Positions 27,214-36,597 are shown, counted from the stretch's first letter. The stretch: 64,000 nt of DNA from Allobosea sp. BH3 (GCF_025499465.1 NZ_JAIMCA010000001.1:558001-622000), one strand, 5' to 3'. Notes: generated from the letters alone by a model not told the origin. Numbers and translations are program-made.

Positions 27214-28592
27214 GGCTGCTCCTAGGCGCCATTGCCGGCGGGTTGGGCTGGCTGGGCACCACCGGCGCGGCACTCTCCCAGGCGAACACGAACTGCGATC
27301 CGGACGGTAGAACCGGCGCCACCGTTTGCACGGAAACGAAGGTCGACCCTTTCGCGGCGCTGAAGGACATTCCGTTGTCGCCTGACGGATGGGTTACCCT
27401 GAGCCTCGGCGGGCAATTGCGAATCCGTCCGGAATTCTCCCGGCAGCCGGTCTTCGGGCTGGCGGCACCCGCCCACAACAACGGTCTGTTGGTCCGGTCC
27501 TTCCTCTCTGCCGACCTGAAATTGGGTCCTCATCTTCGCGGCTTCGTCGAATTCGTTAGCGGCCAGGCTCCGATCTGGGCGGTCACACCGCCGGGCACCC
27601 AGCTCGATCGGCTGGATTTCCTGCAGGGCTATGGCGAGCTGAGCCTGCCCATCGCGAGCAGCGCCGTCATGATCCGAGGCGGGCGCCAGGAGATGAGCTT
27701 CGGGTCGTCACGGCTCGTCTCGGTTCGTGAAAGCCCGAATGTGCGTCGCGCCTTCGACGGCATCCGCGCGGCCTGGATCGCCGATTCCGACCGGCGCATC
27801 GATGCGTTCCTCGTCCGGCCGGTGGTGCCTATGGCCGGCCTGTTCGACGACCGGTCCGACCCCACGCAGGCTTTTTGGGGCCTGTATGCGACCACGCCCG
27901 TCCCCGGCGTCGCCGGGCTGAAGGCCGATCTCTATTATCTCGGCCTCACGCGCGAGAATGCGCGCTTTGCCCAAGGCTCGGCCGATGAACGCCGCCACAC
28001 GCTTGGCAGCCGGCTTTTCGGCAAGACGTCTGGTTTCGACTGGAATGTCGAGGGCGCGGTCCAGTTTGGCAGTTTCGGCCAGGCGGATATCCGCGCCTGG
28101 ACCGCGTCTGCGGAGCTCGGCTACAGCTTTTCGCAATTGCCCTTCTCGCCCCGGATCGGACTCAACGCGGACGCGATCAGCGGGGATGGCAATCTGCGCG
28201 ATGGTAGGCTCGGCACATTCAATCCGCTTTTCCCTAAGCTGCCGTATTTCTCCGAGGCGAACCTCGTCGGGCCGGCGAACCTGCTCGACATTCAGCCGAA
28301 CATCACGCTGACCCTGTTGCCGAAGATCAAATTGACCGTCGGCTGGAACCCTCTCTGGAAGCAGAACAAGGCCGACGCCTTCTACGGGCCGGCCGCAACA
28401 CCGGTTGCCCGGACGGCCGGCGGAGCAGGACGTTACATCGGTCAGCAAACATCGGCGACGCTAGAATGGGTCTTGGCCGAGCATGTCACGCTGGGCGGAA
28501 CATTCGTCAGCTATAGACCCGGCGAGCGCATTAGGCAGGCGGGCGGAGTTGCCGGTTCCTTTGCCGCAGGTTGGGCGACTATAACCTTCTAA
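27210..28592 (+). CDS. alginate-export-family outer membrane porin
   Basis: The 460-residue protein starts with GTG at 27210, overlapping the MFS stop as GTGA. It has a signal peptide (LLLGAIAGGLGWLGTTGAALSQA) followed by alternating hydrophobic strands of a beta-barrel, ending in an aromatic residue (GWATITF) as outer-membrane proteins do. Landmarks are LSLGGQLRIRPEFSR, RQEMSFGSSRLVSVRESPNVRRAFDGIRAAW and LGTFNPLFPKLPYFSEANLVGPANL, typical of the Alginate_exp family. With the upstream MFS it could form an export or uptake route across both membranes. Confidence 0.88.
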   Translation: MRLLLGAIAGGLGWLGTTGAALSQANTNCDPDGRTGATVCTETKVDPFAALKDIPLSPDGWVTLSLGGQLRIRPEFSRQPVFGLAAPAHNNGLLVRSFLSADLKLGPHLRGFVEFVSGQAPIWAVTPPGTQLDRLDFLQGYGELSLPIASSAVMIRGGRQEMSFGSSRLVSVRESPNVRRAFDGIRAAWIADSDRRIDAFLVRPVVPMAGLFDDRSDPTQAFWGLYATTPVPGVAGLKADLYYLGLTRENARFAQGSADERRHTLGSRLFGKTSGFDWNVEGAVQFGSFGQADIRAWTASAELGYSFSQLPFSPRIGLNADAISGDGNLRDGRLGTFNPLFPKLPYFSEANLVGPANLLDIQPNITLTLLPKIKLTVGWNPLWKQNKADAFYGPAATPVARTAGGAGRYIGQQTSATLEWVLAEHVTLGGTFVSYRPGERIRQAGGVAGSFAAGWATITF

Positions 28593-28770
28593 GCTCGCTT
28601 GACGCGCGAATTGCCGTGACCACGCGGTGGCCGGCGGGATGCGCCATCTGCGGATATTGGAGCCTTGCCCGGACGCGGACTTTCCCACGCCGGCTTGGGA
28701 GTCGCTGCCGGCACGTAGCGCCAGAACTGCGCTTGGGCATCCTTGTTTCACTTCTGCCGGGGATGAAGCT

Positions 28771-29685
28771 TCATGCAGAGGCGCTATGGAGCCCTGCCAG
28801 TCGGGAGCGAATTCTCGGCACGGCCCAGTCGAGGAAGCACCTTACCTTCAGCGGCAGCGGTCCTGCGCCAGGATAGACGAAATTGACCGGCAGAGGCTCC
28901 GGCGCGAATTCGGCCAGGAGAACCTGCAGCCGGCCGGACCGCAACTCATCGTCGACCTGATAGGACAGAACGCGGATGATCCCGAGACCGGCGATAGCCG
29001 CCTGAATGGCTGCTTCCGTCGTATTGACGGCGAGCCTTTGGCGCGGCTCGACGGCAAAGGCCACGTTATCCCCGCGGTACCGCCACTCCGGCGCCGTGGC
29101 GAAGCCCTGGAAGCTGATTCCGTCATGCTGCGCGAGATCGTCCGGAGATCCCGGCACGCCGCGCCTGGCGAGATAGCCCGGGCTGGCGCAAATGACGCGT
29201 CTTACAGCTCCGACGCGGGTCGCTATCAGTGCGCTGTCGGCCAGGTGACCGATCCGCAGCGCAACATCAATATGCTCTTCCACGAGGCTGATCTGACGGT
29301 CGGCCAGCATGAGGCGCAGGCTGATCTCGGGCTGGCCCTCCAGGAAGCTCAGCGCGACCGGCATCAGGTACATCTGCCCGAAGGCGACCGGCGCAGTGAC
29401 ATGCAGTGCGCCGCGCGGTGCAAGATACTCACCCGTGGCCTCCCGCTCAGCCTCCTCCACCTGCCCCAGTATCCGTCGGGCGGCGGCGACGTATGCGCGG
29501 CCTGCGTCGGTGAGCAAAAGTCCTCGGCTGGTGCGAACCAGAAGCCGGGTGCCCAGATGGCGTTCCAGCTCCGCCACTTTGCGGCTGACCGTAGGCAGCG
29601 GGATGTGCAGGCGTCGCGCACCAGCGGAGATGCTGCCCGCATCGACCACGGCCAACAGAACCGACATGGCGTCAAAGCGATCCAT
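28771..29685 (-). CDS. LysR-family transcriptional regulator
   Basis: The 304-residue LTTR has the N-terminal HTH AGARRLHIPLPTVSRKVAELERHLGTRLLVR and an effector domain of the CrgA/DsdC-like group (GALHVTAPVAFGQMYLMPVALSFLEGQPEISLRLML). ATG at 29685 has GGAAGG upstream. It is divergent from the metallo-hydrolase gene at 29821, with 135 bp between them that include the palindrome GGAGTACTCC (29726-29735). It probably controls that gene. Confidence 0.9.
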   Translation of the reverse strand: MDRFDAMSVLLAVVDAGSISAGARRLHIPLPTVSRKVAELERHLGTRLLVRTSRGLLLTDAGRAYVAAARRILGQVEEAEREATGEYLAPRGALHVTAPVAFGQMYLMPVALSFLEGQPEISLRLMLADRQISLVEEHIDVALRIGHLADSALIATRVGAVRRVICASPGYLARRGVPGSPDDLAQHDGISFQGFATAPEWRYRGDNVAFAVEPRQRLAVNTTEAAIQAAIAGLGIIRVLSYQVDDELRSGRLQVLLAEFAPEPLPVNFVYPGAGPLPLKVRCFLDWAVPRIRSRLAGLHSASA

Positions 29686-29820
29686 CTTACCTTCCAGAAT
29701 CCGAGAGGTTGGCTCCCATTAGCACGGAGTACTCCAGCGCAGACGGCTAGCCTAACGTCAGGGCGAGGCTGTGGGGGCTCTTGCCGAACTTCCCGAAGGC
29801 CCCCATCGCACGGAGACACC

Positions 29821-30789
29821 ATGGCCCCCATCTCCCGCCGCTCCTTCGCGACCGGCTTTCCGCTTGGCATTCTGGGGGGCGGTGCTCTCCCCTTCACCGC
29901 TTCGACGCCGAGCGTCGCACAGGCTCCTTCCGCGGTCGGCGTTACGCCGCTCGCACAGATCAGGGTCGGCCGCTTCACCGTGACTGCGCTGACCGATGGC
30001 TATGCGGACATGCCCTACACGTTCTTCCCCGGCCGTACCCCCACCGAGGTGGAGCAGGCGGCGACTGCGCAATTCGTGGCGCGTTCCAGCGGTGTCCGGT
30101 TCGTCTTCAACCAATATCTGATCGACGATGGCGAGCGCAAAATCCTGCTCGATACCGGCCCGGCCGGATCGATCGGCCAGACGGGGGCACTGCCGCAGGC
30201 GTTTGCCGCGCTCGGGCTGCGTCGCGATCAGATCGACGCCGTGATCGTGACCCATATGCACCAGGACCATATGGGCGGCCTGATCGCTGGCGGGCAGAAC
30301 AACTTCCCGAATGCCGATGTCTATATCGACCGCCGCGACGTCAGCCACTGGACGGACCCGGCGAAGCAGAATGGTGCGCCCGACTACCTCCAGACCAGTT
30401 TCAAGATGGCGACGGATGTCGTGCGCCTCTGCCCCCGCCTGCAGGCGATCGATGGCCCACGCGAGATTGCTCGTGGCATCTCCATCGTCGACCTGACCGG
30501 ACATACTCCAGGCCATATCGGCGTGCGGATCGAGGATGCCGGGCGGAGCCTGATCATGGTCTCAGACATGATCTTCCCCGTCGTGCACCCGAGCGCGACG
30601 GACGTGAACTTCCTGTTCGAGCAGGACCGCGCTGCGGCCAAAGCAATGCGGGATCGATTTTTTCCGCTCGCCGCGGCCGAAGGCGCGCTGATCGCCGCGA
30701 CGCACATGCCCTTCCCGGGGCTTGGACGCATCGTCACCGACCGCGGGAAAATGCGCTGGGACGTCGCGGACTGGGCCTTGCAGAGCTGA
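29821..30789 (+). CDS. MBL-fold metallo-hydrolase with Tat-type signal
   Basis: The 322-residue protein has a twin-arginine-like N-terminus (SRRSFATGFPLGILGGGALP) and the metallo-beta-lactamase metal motif HMHQDHMGG (HxHxDH). Further ligands lie in LTGHTPGHIGV, MVSDMIFPVVHP and ATHMPFPG. ATG at 29821 follows GGAGACACC. An open frame extends more than 1 kb upstream but it is antisense to the LysR gene and is rejected. It is related to the quorum-quenching/AidC-like group by order of motifs; the substrate is unknown. Confidence 0.9.
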   Translation: MAPISRRSFATGFPLGILGGGALPFTASTPSVAQAPSAVGVTPLAQIRVGRFTVTALTDGYADMPYTFFPGRTPTEVEQAATAQFVARSSGVRFVFNQYLIDDGERKILLDTGPAGSIGQTGALPQAFAALGLRRDQIDAVIVTHMHQDHMGGLIAGGQNNFPNADVYIDRRDVSHWTDPAKQNGAPDYLQTSFKMATDVVRLCPRLQAIDGPREIARGISIVDLTGHTPGHIGVRIEDAGRSLIMVSDMIFPVVHPSATDVNFLFEQDRAAAKAMRDRFFPLAAAEGALIAATHMPFPGLGRIVTDRGKMRWDVADWALQS

Positions 30790-31001
30790 ACGGTGCCGGC
30801 GAGACTGGCGCCTGCAGCCGCGGCGCTGGGGAGACTGCATGCATCACCGACATCTGGTGATTGCATCGACGGTCACCCTCGGCGATGCGCGCCGCGCGGA
30901 CTTCTCATAATCCCATAAAATATTGTTTTAATTGTCAAACCAGGATGCTCGGGGTCGCGGATGGACGCAGCTCCGGCTCAAGGATGGATCGGAACGCAAC
31001 C

Positions 31002-31679
31002 ATGGAACGGGCATTCACGAAATCAAGCGTTCTGCCGACGGGCGGGGGCGCGGCTCTCATCGACCCGGCGGACACGCTGGTGCTGCTGCTCGATCATCAG
31101 TCTGGACTGTTCCAGACCGTCAAGGATATCCCCGTCGCGGATCTACGCCGCAATGTCGAGATGATCGCGAGGTTGTGCACGCTCCTGAATATCCCGGTGA
31201 TCACGACCGCCTCGGAGCCGGCGGGCACGAATGGTCCGCTCATGCCCGAAATCCATCAGCTTGCCCCGCACGCCGTCTATGTTCCGCGCAAGGGCGAGGT
31301 GAACGCCTGGGACAATGCGGACTTCGTGGCCCAAGTCGAGTCGACGGGCCGAAAGACGCTCGTCATGGCCGGTGTCTGGACCAGCGTTTGCGTCATGTTT
31401 CCCGCCCTCGATGCACGCGTTGCGGGCTACGATGTCTATGCGGTGCTTGATGCCTCCGGCGATCCTAGCGAGATGGCATCTCGCATATCGCTCGCCCGCT
31501 TCGTGCAAGGTGGTGTTAAACCGACATCGACAAATGCGCTCTTGTCCGAACTGCCCCGGACCTGGGCCCGGCCGGAGGCGGCCCAACTGGCTCAGCTCTA
31601 TGCCCTCGCAGCACCCAATTATGCCGCGGTGATCGAGAGTTATCAGAGGGCCCAGGAAGCCGCCCTAAAGCCTGATTAG
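31002..31679 (+). CDS. isochorismatase-family hydrolase
   Basis: The 225-residue protein carries Asp in VLLLDHQSGLFQTV, Lys in YVPRKGEVNAWDNADFV and Cys in VMAGVWTSVCVMFPALDARVAGYDVYAVLDASGDPSE, the usual triad. It is a YcaC-like member. ATG at 31002 has GGAAC at suitable distance; ATG at 30984 is the alternative. An AT-rich stretch (30903-30945) upstream is promoter-like. It stands apart from the isochorismatase at 21001. Confidence 0.88.
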   Translation: MERAFTKSSVLPTGGGAALIDPADTLVLLLDHQSGLFQTVKDIPVADLRRNVEMIARLCTLLNIPVITTASEPAGTNGPLMPEIHQLAPHAVYVPRKGEVNAWDNADFVAQVESTGRKTLVMAGVWTSVCVMFPALDARVAGYDVYAVLDASGDPSEMASRISLARFVQGGVKPTSTNALLSELPRTWARPEAAQLAQLYALAAPNYAAVIESYQRAQEAALKPD

Positions 31680-31980
31680 CAAATCGTCGGGAGGGTTCGG
31701 CATAGGCCGACGTCGGTTATTTCAGAGGGGCAATGCCTCCAGCCGACGCTATTTGAAGAGCGTGGCTCTTTCCCAGAGAGTGGACATCCGTAGGGTGTCC
31801 GAATGCCCCCGCAATATGCGTATCGGCGCAGCCCCGCATTGGCTGCCGCGCCTGCGGCAAAGCAAATGACCTGCGAGATCGGGCAGAGCTCGTGGCCGAC
31901 TGGCACCCAGCCTGACCCGTCGGTCGGATCGGTCTGAGCAATTGGCCTGGCGCCGATTGGGCATGCCGGGGCGGATCAAG
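31680..31980. other. intergenic region without recognised gene
   Basis: The 301-bp gap lies between the convergent isochorismatase and deacylase genes. Short frames on the minus strand lack ribosome sites and recognised motifs. Several small inverted repeats (for example GTGGACATCC...GGGTGTCC) are present but none is a clear terminator. Confidence 0.4.
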
Positions 31981-33174
31981 CTATTCGGGATATTGCTCCG
32001 CTTTGTCCGGCGCCGCCTGCTGAAAGAGGATGAACAACAACGGATTGCCAGGTTCGGACATCGCGTCGCTCCGTTGACCCGCGACCTCTCCAGCCACACC
32101 GCTCACATATTCCGCCACCACTTCGCCGAAGCTGTTGCGCTGGACCGCCACCTTCTGCCCGGCTGAGACCTTGTCGTTGAGCTTCACAAGATGCTCGACC
32201 ATTCCGCCTTCGGTCGCGAGTATCGGAAAAGAACTGTTGCCCACGAAAACGGTCACGTCCTTTCCCGTCCGGCCGATCGGCCCGGGCACGATGCCGTGGT
32301 GCTTCAACACATTCATCGTCCCTTCAACGAACAGTGACACCATCTCGTGGCTCAGCACGCGGGCAGCACCGATCTCCGGCGTAAACGCGGGGATGCCTAC
32401 GTCCATGAATGCGTTGTGCAGGACGCCCGGATACACGTGATTGTCGAAGATCTGGCCGACGGGATAGAGTTCCACCATCGCCTTTACCTCCGGCACGTCC
32501 ATGCCGGCGATGTTGAACGCCGTGACCTCGAAGCCGGTCGTGCCCGTATGGAAGTCGATGGCTGCGTCGGCATTGGGCCGCAGCAGCCGGTTGAACAGAA
32601 GTCCGGCATGCCGGCTGGGAGCCGTGAGGCCGTTCTCGTTGCCGGGCCATTCCCGGTTCATGTCGATCAGGTCGATTCCGCGGCCCGAATTCGGCCATCG
32701 GCGCTGCATGCCCTCAATTGCGGGTCCCGAAATATCGGTGACAGCCGTCACGGTGCCAGACATTTCAGTGGGTTCGAGCTGGTTCATGACCGTTTGCACT
32801 GTATGAACGGAGCTCATCTCATCGCCATGAACGCCGCTGGTCAGGACGATACGCTTGCCCGGCTTCGCGCCCTTGGCGACCGTCACCGAGACATACCAGT
32901 GCTGCCCGCTGGGCATTTGCACGCCCTGAAAGTACAGCAGGTGTTTCCTGCCGGGCTCAAGGTCATTGACGTCAAGCGCGCTGACGACGCGCTTTCCCCG
33001 GATCGTGTCGCCGGTATAGACCGTACCTGAGGCTGGCGCTGCGGAGGGCGATACCACAGGCTGCGCATTCGCGGGCCGGTCGGCGATGGCGAGTGCGGCG
33101 GACACTCCGGCCGTTGCAATCGAAGCTGTCAAAAAGTTGCGACGGTCGAGATGAGCTGTCGGTTCTGTCGACAT
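31981..33174 (-). CDS. exported succinylglutamate desuccinylase/aspartoacylase-family protein
   Basis: The 397-residue M14-like zinc hydrolase has a Tat-type signal (RRNFLTASIATAGVSAALAIADRPANA). The zinc motif HxxE is in LTSGVHGDEMSSVH and the second His region in AAIDFHTGTTGFE. A C-terminal beta domain (FVGNSSFPILATEGGMVEHLVKLNDKVSAGQKVA) resembles the lipoyl-like tail of AstE/AspA relatives. ATG at 33174 has AAGGGG upstream. Such proteins deacylate N-acyl amino acids; the exact substrate is unknown. It lies 196 bp after the RidA gene on the same strand. Confidence 0.82.
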   Translation of the reverse strand: MSTEPTAHLDRRNFLTASIATAGVSAALAIADRPANAQPVVSPSAAPASGTVYTGDTIRGKRVVSALDVNDLEPGRKHLLYFQGVQMPSGQHWYVSVTVAKGAKPGKRIVLTSGVHGDEMSSVHTVQTVMNQLEPTEMSGTVTAVTDISGPAIEGMQRRWPNSGRGIDLIDMNREWPGNENGLTAPSRHAGLLFNRLLRPNADAAIDFHTGTTGFEVTAFNIAGMDVPEVKAMVELYPVGQIFDNHVYPGVLHNAFMDVGIPAFTPEIGAARVLSHEMVSLFVEGTMNVLKHHGIVPGPIGRTGKDVTVFVGNSSFPILATEGGMVEHLVKLNDKVSAGQKVAVQRNSFGEVVAEYVSGVAGEVAGQRSDAMSEPGNPLLFILFQQAAPDKAEQYPE

Positions 33175-33370
33175 GAGGCAGGCCCCTTTCGGCTGATGGC
33201 CAACCATGCGGTTGCGCGAGGTGGTTCCGCAAGCCCGCCGCGGCGGTTATCGCGGGCCTCCCCCGCGGCAGATCGAGCGCCCTCGTTCGCGCTCGACCAT
33301 CTGTTCACTTGGCCGGAATGGCCGCGACGATTGTCCTTCCGATGGAGTGCTAGAATCCGAGAGCCGCGGC

Positions 33371-33808
33371 TCAGGACTCTTTCGCCGGCACGGCTACGAT
33401 CATGTCGAGCTCGACGCGGGCGCCGGGTGAGCTCAACGAGTTGATGCAGACCATCGTGCTGGCCGGGCGCCAGTCGCCGAAATAGGGGCGCATCGCGGCA
33501 TGCATCCCATCGGCATCGCGCATGTCGGTGAGATACTTCGTGACCTTAACCACGTCCTTCCAGCTGGCGCCGACGGTCTCGAGGATCGACTTGATCGTCT
33601 CCATCGCGTTGCGGGTCTGCACGGCGATGTCGTTGGAGTGGTCGTGCTCAGAATCGATATGCGGGTGATTGTGGTAGAGCGGCGAGGCTGTCGCACCTGA
33701 GATGTACATCAGGTTGCAGGCGCCGACGATGTGGATGGCCGGCGCGTAGGGCATCATGTGAGCCTTGTCGGGCTCGGGCTGAACGACCTTGAGGTGAGCT
33801 GCGGACAT
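33371..33808 (-). CDS. RidA/YjgF-family protein
   Basis: The 145-residue protein has the RidA fold: YAPAIHIVGACNLMYISGATASPLYHN, MRDADGMHAAMRPYFGDWRPASTMVCINSLSSPGARVELDMIVAV. The catalytic Arg region is replaced by PGARVELD, so it belongs to the Rid1/Rid4-7-like groups. These deaminate imines or have other functions. ATG at 33808 has AGGAG upstream. It follows the ABC permease gene by 41 bp and probably acts on the imported nitrogenous compound. Confidence 0.9.
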   Translation of the reverse strand: MSAAHLKVVQPEPDKAHMMPYAPAIHIVGACNLMYISGATASPLYHNHPHIDSEHDHSNDIAVQTRNAMETIKSILETVGASWKDVVKVTKYLTDMRDADGMHAAMRPYFGDWRPASTMVCINSLSSPGARVELDMIVAVPAKES

Positions 33809-33849
33809 GGCGATCTCCTGAGACGAGGTGAGAAGCGGGCAGAGCGGTG

Positions 33850-34689
33850 TCAGCTGGTGCGCCAGAGGCCGAGGCGCGCGTCGATCAGATCCTGGCCCTT
33901 GGTGATCAGGATGCCGAGCACGGCCAGCACCAGCAGCACGGCGAAGACGAGTTCGGTGTCGAGCAACTGCCCGGCGACGAAAAGGCGCGCGCCGAGCCCA
34001 TCCTTGGCGACGACCATCTCGGCCGCGACGACGAGGATGATGGAAATGCCGAGGCCGATGCGGATGCCGGCGAAGATCGAGGGCACCGCGCTCGGGATCA
34101 GCACGCGCAGCACGATCTGGCGCAGATTGGCGCCGAGATCGCGCGCGGCCAGCACCAGCCCCTGCTCGCATTGCTGGACGCCGACGACCGTGTTGATGAC
34201 GATCGGGAAGAAGGCGCCCATGAAGCTGATCGTCAGCATGAAGGGGCCACCGGTGCCGAGCCAGATGACCAGCAGCGGGATCAGCGTGACTTTCGGCAAC
34301 GGGTAGAGCGCGGCGATCAGGATGTCGGCCATCGCCTTGACCGGCTTCGACACCGCCATCCAGACGCCGAGCAGGACCCCGGTGACGAGCGCGATGAAGA
34401 AGCCAGCGAAGATGCGGTAGAGCGTGAAGCCAAGGTCTGTCGAAAGGCCGCCTTCTCGGATATTCTGCCAGAGCACCGCGACGACGCCGGTGGGCCGCGG
34501 CAAATAGAGCGGCGATATCCGCGCCTGGATGACGACGAATTCCCAGACCGCCAGCAAGGCCAGCAGGAAGCCCCACCCGATAAGACGCTGATCGTCGAGT
34601 GCGGCACGCAGCGTCCAGCGACGCGAGTTCGCGGCAGCGGTGGTTGCCGCAGATGGTGCGGAACCTGCCAGATCCGTTTCGCCCGCCAT
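33850..34689 (-). CDS. NitT/TauT-type ABC transporter permease
   Basis: The 279-residue SsuC/TauC-like permease has about six hydrophobic helices and the cytoplasmic EAA loop LVLAARDLGANLRQIVLRVLIPSAVPSIFAGIRIGLGISIILVVAAEMV. ATG at 34689 overlaps the ATPase stop (TGATG); a GTG one codon earlier is possible. It forms a homodimer in this family. Cargo is likely a nitrogen or sulfur organic compound. Confidence 0.92.
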   Translation of the reverse strand: MAGETDLAGSAPSAATTAAANSRRWTLRAALDDQRLIGWGFLLALLAVWEFVVIQARISPLYLPRPTGVVAVLWQNIREGGLSTDLGFTLYRIFAGFFIALVTGVLLGVWMAVSKPVKAMADILIAALYPLPKVTLIPLLVIWLGTGGPFMLTISFMGAFFPIVINTVVGVQQCEQGLVLAARDLGANLRQIVLRVLIPSAVPSIFAGIRIGLGISIILVVAAEMVVAKDGLGARLFVAGQLLDTELVFAVLLVLAVLGILITKGQDLIDARLGLWRTS

Positions 34690-35501
34690 CACTGCGTCCC
34701 GCCTTCGTTCGTCATGGCGCGAATGACTTCATCCCTGAGCAGATCGTAGATCTCCTCGAACAGCGCCGCCGCCTCGGGTCGCTTCAGGTCGGCCAAGGTG
34801 CGCGGCTTGGGCATGGTGACCTCGATCTCGCGCGCGATCCGGCCGGGCCGAGCCGTCATGACGAAGATCGTGTCGGCAAGGAGGATGGCTTCCTCGATCG
34901 AATGCGTGATCAGGAGCACCGTGGCACCGGTCTCCTCGACGATTCCTGCGACCTGCTCCTGCAGCACGAGGCGAGTCTGGGCATCGAGTGCACCGAAAGG
35001 CTCATCGAGCAGCAGCACCTCGGGCTTCATCACCAGGGCTCGGGCGATGCCGACGCGCTGGCGCATGCCGCCGGAAAGCTGGCGCGGATATTTGCTCTCG
35101 AACCCCTTGAGATCGACCTTGGCCAGGGCCTCGCGGGCACGCTCATGGCGCTCGGCCTTGGCCATGCCACCCATCTCGAGGCCGAAGGCGACATTGTCGA
35201 GCACGGTCAGCCAGGGAAACAGGTTGAAGCCCTGCCAGACCGTCGCCATCGGTGGTCGCGGTGCCGACTGGCCGGAGCGCCGGTCGACGAAGCGGATCTC
35301 GCCCGCGCTCGGGTCGAGAAAGCCGCGGGCGAGCTGCAGCATGGTGCTCTTGCCGCAGCCGCTCGGGCCGATGATGGCGGTGACCTTGCCCGCAGTGATG
35401 GCGCAGCGCATCCGGTCGAGCGCGACGGTCGGCTGCCCGGCCTTGGACGGCCAGGCGAGGCGCACATCCTCGAAACGGATGTCGACGACGGGAGAGGTCA
35501 C
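34689..35501 (-). CDS. NitT/TauT-type ABC transporter ATPase
   Basis: The 270-residue ATPase has Walker A IGPSGCGKST, Q-loop TVWQGFNLFPWLT, signature LSGGMRQRVGIARAL, Walker B VLLLDEPFGALDAQTR and H-loop LLITHSIEEAILLAD. It lies 12 bp after the binding-protein gene and overlaps the permease start. It energises import at the inner membrane. Confidence 0.93.
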   Translation of the reverse strand: MTSPVVDIRFEDVRLAWPSKAGQPTVALDRMRCAITAGKVTAIIGPSGCGKSTMLQLARGFLDPSAGEIRFVDRRSGQSAPRPPMATVWQGFNLFPWLTVLDNVAFGLEMGGMAKAERHERAREALAKVDLKGFESKYPRQLSGGMRQRVGIARALVMKPEVLLLDEPFGALDAQTRLVLQEQVAGIVEETGATVLLITHSIEEAILLADTIFVMTARPGRIAREIEVTMPKPRTLADLKRPEAAALFEEIYDLLRDEVIRAMTNEGGTQ

Positions 35502-35513
35502 CGCGGCGCTCCC

Positions 35514-36563
35514 TTAGATGAAGGGGTTCGCGGATTTCAGGGCGGCAGCAGCCTCCTGCGCGATGCTGAGGTCGAGCAGGGTTTCCTGCTTGGGCACCGG
35601 CCCGCCGATCAGCTTCATCGTGTCGACCCAGAAGGTCGCCTGCCGCATCACGCTCGCGGTATCCGGCATCCCGTCGTTGTCGTAGCCGGTCCAGCGCGGT
35701 GCCGCCTTCTCGATCAGCGGGGCGGGAACCTTCGTCGCATCCGAGATGATCTTGATGATCTCGGGGTCCTTCTTCTGCGCGCCCTCGGTGAAGAGGCGGG
35801 CGGCGTGGATGTGAGCCATGGCGAAGGCGACGGCGGCCTTGCGATTGCTCTCCATGAACTTGGTCGGCATGGCCCAGCAGGCGAGCTGGCAGCCGGGCTC
35901 GATTTCGTAGCCGGCGCCGATCAGCTTGCCGACATTGTTGGCCTCGGCGAGGAACGCCAGCGGGACGGGGCACTGAGCGGCGTCGGTGACGCCGGTGCCG
36001 AGGCTTTTGATGATGTCGGGATAGGTCAGGCCGGCGGAATAGGTCGCGCCGGTGCGCGGATCGAGCCCGGCCTTTTCCAGACCGCGGGCGAGCAGATACT
36101 GGTCGATGCCGCCCGGCGCCTGCAGGGAGAACTTGGCTCCCTTCAGCAGCGCGAATTTGTCGATGCCGGTGACGCCGGCCTCGTACATCTTGTTCGAGAC
36201 GAGAATGCTCATCGAGCCGGCGCCGACCTTCTCGCTGCCGCGGTCGAGGAAGAGCTTGTAATTCGCGCCCTTCGAGACCGCGTTGACGAGGCCGGCATTG
36301 ATCGTCGCCACCGTGGCGTCGAGCTCGCCGGCAACGAGGGCCGGGATGGCGAGCGCGCCATCGGCGAAGGTTCGCATCTCGATATCGAGCCCGACCTTCT
36401 GGAACAGGCCCTTGGCCTGCGCGATGAAGAACGGGCCGGACGAGATCAGCGGCACGACGCCGATCCGCATCTTGGTGCCGGCCTGGGCCCGCAGGACGCC
36501 GGGCATGGCAATGGCGGCGGCCGCAGCCGAGCCGGTGACGATAACCTGTCTGCGCGTGATCAT
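35514..36563 (-). CDS. NMT1/SsuA-like ABC substrate-binding protein
   Basis: The 349-residue periplasmic protein has a Tat-type signal (TRRQVIVTGSAAAAAIAMPGVLRAQA). Family features are MRIGVVPLISSGPFFIAQAKGLFQKVGLDIEM and IPALVAGELDATVATINAGLVNAVSKGANYKL. The lack of a close match to taurine, sulfonate or nitrate receptors leaves the cargo open. It is the first gene of the ABC/RidA operon and has the LacI-type site GCAATCGATTGC 23 bp upstream of its ATG. Confidence 0.88.
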   Translation of the reverse strand: MITRRQVIVTGSAAAAAIAMPGVLRAQAGTKMRIGVVPLISSGPFFIAQAKGLFQKVGLDIEMRTFADGALAIPALVAGELDATVATINAGLVNAVSKGANYKLFLDRGSEKVGAGSMSILVSNKMYEAGVTGIDKFALLKGAKFSLQAPGGIDQYLLARGLEKAGLDPRTGATYSAGLTYPDIIKSLGTGVTDAAQCPVPLAFLAEANNVGKLIGAGYEIEPGCQLACWAMPTKFMESNRKAAVAFAMAHIHAARLFTEGAQKKDPEIIKIISDATKVPAPLIEKAAPRWTGYDNDGMPDTASVMRQATFWVDTMKLIGGPVPKQETLLDLSIAQEAAAALKSANPFI

Positions 36564-36585
36564 GCCGGACCCCTATCTTGTTTCT

Positions 36586-36597
36586 GCAATCGATTGC
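36586..36597. promoter_or_regulatory. predicted LacI-family operator, site 1
   Basis: GCAATCGATTGC is a perfect 12-bp palindrome with the central CG typical of LacI-family operators. It lies 23 bp upstream of the binding-protein ATG. A near-identical site (one base different) is at 38331-38342 next to the LacI gene itself. Confidence 0.75.

Noticed and set aside
28627-29820. Long upstream extension of the metallo-hydrolase frame
   Set aside because: It is antisense to the LysR gene; the Tat-type signal and ribosome site fix the real start at 29821.
31676-31941. Two short minus-strand frames in the gap before the deacylase gene
   Set aside because: No ribosome site, overlapping each other in different frames, no recognised motif.
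33809-34576. Upstream extension of the RidA frame
   Set aside because: It lies out of frame inside the permease gene; RidA homologues are about 145 residues and AGGAG precedes ATG 33808.
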